The notes under the pieces were generated by a model. The model saw only the letters and a program-made list of their open reading frames with translations. It did no database searches and was not told the origin of the DNA. DNA of 8,566 nt from the NCBI GenBank assembly GCA_051009975.1, contig JBPCWA010000513.1, forward strand, positions 1 to 8,566, written 5' to 3'. Each line of letters starts with the position of its first letter. Position 1 is the stretch's first letter. This stretch comes from Tectiglobus sp051009975 (GTDB taxonomy: Bacteria > Pseudomonadota > Alphaproteobacteria > Rhizobiales > Hyphomicrobiaceae). This document shows positions 6,161-8,566 of this stretch, one piece after another. A program made the position numbers and the translations under genes.

Positions 6161-7014
6161 CTACCGTTTCCGGTACGCACGACACCTTGCCGGATCCACC
6201 ACTTGTCGTGCCGCAAGCCCTACAAGATATTCAAGCTACGGTAAGCCAGGAACTGCCGGGTCATATCTGTACCGGACCGGTTGCCGTACGCGGTGCCCGG
6301 CCAGGTAACGTGCTAGAGGTACGCATCCGATCCATCGAATTGCTATATGAATGGGGCTATACCCGCATACGCCCACTGCACGGTGCACTCCCTGATGACT
6401 TTCCAACACCACATATGATCCACAGCGTGCTCGACCGCTCTCAAATGACAGCAACTCTGCCATGGGGGCAGAAGTTGAAGCTGTCGCCATTTTTTGGCGT
6501 GATGGCCGTCGCCCCGCCAGCGGCCTGGGGTAAGATCAGCACCCTGCCACCACGCCGGAATGGTGGCAATCTCGACAATAAAGAACTCGTGGCCGGCTCA
6601 ACTTTATATTTGCCTATTCATGTTAGCGACGCATTATTCTCAATTGGTGACGGGCACGGTGTGCAGGGCGACGGCGAGGTCTGCGTCACGGCCATTGAAA
6701 CCGGCCTCGTGGGCGAGCTCCAGTTGATCGTGCGCCACGACCTTAAACTCGAGTGGCCACAGGCAGAAACGCCGAGCCATGTCATTACCATGGCATTTGA
6801 TCCCGACCTCGACAGTGCAGTCGTTATTGCATTGCGCCAGATGGTCGATTTGATTGCATCTCGTACCGGCCTTAGCCGCGAGAATGCCTACATGCTGTCC
6901 AGCCTCGTCGCCGATGTCCGTGTCACACAAGTGGTCAATGGAAATAAAGGCATCCACGTCATGCTAGCGAAGGCACACCTCGCTCACGCGTCCCAGCAGG
7001 CATCAGCTTATTAG
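6055..7014 (+). CDS. Acetamidase/formamidase family protein
   Basis: The 319-residue product belongs to the acetamidase/formamidase family, cytoplasmic enzymes that hydrolyse formamide or acetamide to ammonia and the acid. Diagnostic segments are VHWGFFDAALAPVVSIESG (12-30), GHICTGPVAVRGARPGNVLEV (69-89), RRNGGNLDNKEL (167-178) and GDGHGVQGDGEVC (198-210). The last carries the conserved His/Asp/Gln/Glu cluster of the active site. Length is typical of the short bacterial members. The ATG at 6055 follows AGGAAGG (6039-6045) at 9-nt spacing, a strong ribosome site lying inside the 3' part of the upstream gene. The first 106 bp are shared, in another frame, with the YihY-like gene, which suggests one transcript and coupled translation. 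Together with the carbamoylase it points to ammonia release from amide-type nitrogen sources. The substrate cannot be read from sequence. Confidence 0.93.
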   Translation: MAQRIDAGPQTVHWGFFDAALAPVVSIESGETVTLTTVSGTHDTLPDPPLVVPQALQDIQATVSQELPGHICTGPVAVRGARPGNVLEVRIRSIELLYEWGYTRIRPLHGALPDDFPTPHMIHSVLDRSQMTATLPWGQKLKLSPFFGVMAVAPPAAWGKISTLPPRRNGGNLDNKELVAGSTLYLPIHVSDALFSIGDGHGVQGDGEVCVTAIETGLVGELQLIVRHDLKLEWPQAETPSHVITMAFDPDLDSAVVIALRQMVDLIASRTGLSRENAYMLSSLVADVRVTQVVNGNKGIHVMLAKAHLAHASQQASAY

Positions 7015-7019
7015 CGCAC

Positions 7020-7388
7020 TCAACTCTCGGCCGCTGCGCGTGGACGTCTCCATATACTGCCGGCCCAGGCCGCCAGGAGCACGACCAAGCATATCATCGC
7101 GCCCATGCCTTCACGAGAGGTCTCCGAATTCCACCAGACATCGACGCGCCAGAACGCATCAGCCGAAGGCCAGTAGTAAATGACCGTCGCGATTGCCGCT
7201 GCGATTGCCGCAAAATGAGCGTAACGCGCCACACCCGCATGCAACAAGCTCGGCTGCCAGGCAGCTAGTCCCGCAAACAATGCAGGCACAGCATAAATCA
7301 ACGCCCATAGCAAACCATCAGGGTCGTTGTACTGAACAACGGCAAACAAGACCATCAAGAGGCACAAAACACCGTTTAATATTCGCAT
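7020..7388 (-). CDS. TMEM220-like small membrane protein
   Basis: The 122-residue product has four predicted hydrophobic segments, at about residues 3-19, 27-44, 56-73 and 96-113. It carries the hallmark of the transmembrane family 220, QYNDPDGLLW (19-28) after the first helix, plus YWPS (72-75) and SREGMG (91-96) before the last one. The family occurs in bacteria and animals and its function is unknown. The ATG at 7388 is preceded by GGAAG (7395-7399) with 6-nt spacing. The gene converges on the amidase; the two stop codons are only 5 bp apart and no terminator fits between them, so the transcripts probably overlap. It ends with a short basic and Ala-rich cytoplasmic tail. Confidence 0.82.
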   Translation of the reverse strand: MRILNGVLCLLMVLFAVVQYNDPDGLLWALIYAVPALFAGLAAWQPSLLHAGVARYAHFAAIAAAIATVIYYWPSADAFWRVDVWWNSETSREGMGAMICLVVLLAAWAGSIWRRPRAAAES

Positions 7389-7692
7389 GGTTCGCTTCCG
7401 GTCAAAGCCTCATAGCTCGCGCTAGACTTCTATTTTAGCTGGCCATTTGAAGCGGCGCAACAAACGAGCAACAATGCTCATCCACCCTTATTCCTGGTTC
7501 GAGCATCGAACGAAAGGCGGCTCCGGTTTAGTAAACCTAACTTTGCCGACACTTCATCTCTGATCGAAAATGCTGCAATGTCGTCCAGCGACGCCTAGAT
7601 CGACTTCCGGCCCCAGCGGCTCAAGATTGCCGGCATCGGACTTCCAATTTAACCTTCTATGCGCTGCAGCGCTCGGTTATGACAAGCAGGTA
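7389..7692. other. Intergenic gap of about 300 bp with several palindromes
   Basis: I see no supported gene; a plus-strand frame (7570-7791) runs into the opposite-strand gene and has no ribosome site. The left half must hold the control signals for the TMEM220-like gene. Perfect dyads are GAGCA-N4-TGCTC (7466-7479), GTTCGA-N3-TCGAAC (7497-7511), GGTTTA-N1-TAAACC (7525-7537) and the 12-bp palindrome GCGCTGCAGCGC (7661-7672). Individually such dyads are common by chance. Confidence 0.45.
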
Positions 7693-7974
7693 TTAAGCGC
7701 TCTCGGCGGGCCACAGTCCGCTCGACGAATCACGATGAATTGGGCGAAACTCGATATTGTTGGATCGACATCGTGTACAAGTTCGTTTTAATCGAAGTTC
7801 ACCAACAACCGCATCGGCTTCAAACTTCTGCATCCCGACGTACCTGAACCTGCCGCAATCCAGACAGTAAATGCCAAGCCGCAAATCATTCTCGACCAGA
7901 TCAGCAATTGTTGTTAGCCCTCGCCCTTGGGCGTTTGATGAGGTCATCGCAGATTTCGCCAGTGTCTTTGCCAT
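7693..7974 (-). CDS. Small two-CxxC (zinc-ribbon-like) hypothetical protein
   Basis: The 93-residue protein carries two CxxC pairs, Cys37/Cys40 (IYCLDCGRFR) and Cys66/Cys69 (RTCTRCRSNN), 26 residues apart. That arrangement fits a single zinc-ribbon metal site. The N-terminal 20 residues are low-complexity and Ser/Ala-rich. The core TTIADLVENDLRLGIYCLDC resembles small uncharacterised proteins I associate with Rhizobiales. A nucleic-acid or protein-binding role is possible but unproven. I chose the ATG at 7974 (GAAG at 6-nt spacing) over a TTG four codons upstream at 7986. It lies downstream of the split-barrel gene on the same strand with a 107-bp gap, so cotranscription is possible but not assured. 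Confidence 0.72.
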   Translation of the reverse strand: MAKTLAKSAMTSSNAQGRGLTTIADLVENDLRLGIYCLDCGRFRYVGMQKFEADAVVGELRLKRTCTRCRSNNIEFRPIHRDSSSGLWPAESA

Positions 7975-8081
7975 TGAAGACTTCAAATCAATTGTTCAAC
8001 GCATAATTCGCAGAATGGTACATCTCTGGACCGAGTGGTCGCAACTCCCGAATTCCAGCTCAGCTTTCCCAGTTTAGGGTT

Positions 8082-8549
8082 CTACTCGTCAAACTCTCCC
8101 CCAGGCTGCAATTTTCGATACCGCGTCGTCCAATCGCGACGCATCTCCCGTTCCGCAACCCCGGCATCGTATCCAGGTGAAATCAATGGCAAAGCTCTTT
8201 CGACGCGTACAACGACCACTCCGCGAAAACGGTCTTCTCGTCCACCGCGCAAATAACCAACTAGATCGGCAAATGTCGGTTCTCCACGCTTGACGACGTG
8301 CGCGACCCCGGTAAAACGGTAACCCTTGCGAACAAATGGATCTACAAAGTTAATCTCGATGCGGGAATCGTTCTCCAAGTTTCGAACAGTGCCTGGCGAA
8401 CGAATGTCGCCAAAGACCAGCGTTTGATCGTCAACGACGACAAAGGTGCCCTTAGGGGAAACATGCGGCGCACCACCAGCATCTACCGTCGCAACAAATC
8501 CTAGACGTTGCTCTTCGACGATCCTCCTCATATCACCAGTCAGTACCAT
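8082..8549 (-). CDS. FMN-binding split-barrel protein, pyridoxamine 5'-phosphate oxidase family
   Basis: The 155-residue product is a single-domain split-barrel flavoprotein of the general pyridoxamine-phosphate-oxidase-like family. It is not the vitamin B6 enzyme itself, which is longer. Recognisable segments are EEQRLGFVATVDAGGAPHVSPKG (12-34), LVFGDIRSPGTVRNLE (44-59, the flavin-phosphate region), IEINFVDPFVRKGYRFTG (64-81) and RDWTTRYRKL near the end. This subtype binds FMN and may reduce or sequester small electrophiles or act in redox defence; the actual reaction is unknown. The ATG at 8549 lies 17 bp from the right edge, so its promoter is outside the window. Purines (GGGAAGAG) lie just upstream but at a long spacing. 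The protein seems complete, ending GGEFDE before TAG. Confidence 0.88.
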   Translation of the reverse strand: MVLTGDMRRIVEEQRLGFVATVDAGGAPHVSPKGTFVVVDDQTLVFGDIRSPGTVRNLENDSRIEINFVDPFVRKGYRFTGVAHVVKRGEPTFADLVGYLRGGREDRFRGVVVVRVERALPLISPGYDAGVAEREMRRDWTTRYRKLQPGGEFDE

Positions 8550-8566
8550 TGCGGTCTACTCTTCCC

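Overview
The window looks like an accessory stretch of a proteobacterial genome, most likely an alphaproteobacterium of the Rhizobiales (for example a Bradyrhizobium or Mesorhizobium relative). That reading rests on moderate GC, long poorly coding gaps, a small two-CxxC protein of a type I associate with that order, and the mix of soil-type amide and carbamoyl catabolic genes. It is an inference from gene style, not a taxonomic match. I see no rRNA, tRNA, CRISPR array or intact insertion sequence.

Layout. Positions 1 to about 1000 hold no gene I can defend; there are two back-to-back hairpins at the extreme left. Positions 1007-1288 (minus) look like a decayed enzyme fragment directly downstream of the first clear gene. 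Positions 1289-2611 (minus) encode a flavin-dependent monooxygenase of the NtaA/SnaA/DszA type. It is divergent, across only 64 bp, from a D-carbamoylase-like nitrilase-superfamily gene (2676-3602, plus). After a gap with a strong dyad (3720-3753) comes a 247-codon open frame of unknown function on the minus strand (3916-4659). A 430-bp gap then leads to a plus-strand pair: a YihY/BrkB-type six-helix membrane protein (5090-6160) whose 3' end overlaps by 106 bp an acetamidase/formamidase gene (6055-7014). Converging on that pair is a minus-strand series: a TMEM220-like membrane protein (7020-7388), a gap rich in short palindromes, a 93-residue two-CxxC protein (7693-7974) and an FMN split-barrel (pyridoxamine-phosphate-oxidase-like) protein (8082-8549).

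How they may work together. Three genes belong to families that open or hydrolyse C-N compounds: the monooxygenase, the carbamoylase and the acetamidase/formamidase. A plausible reading is nitrogen scavenging. The oxygenase would convert an N-containing compound, the carbamoylase would release ammonia and CO2 from an N-carbamoyl compound, and the amidase would release ammonia from a small amide. The first two probably share a control region. No dedicated transporter, hydantoinase or regulator is visible, so the pathway would be incomplete here or completed elsewhere. Nothing shows a clearly new system. The most notable items are the divergent monooxygenase/carbamoylase pair, the orphan 247-codon frame and the out-of-frame overlap between the membrane protein and the amidase.
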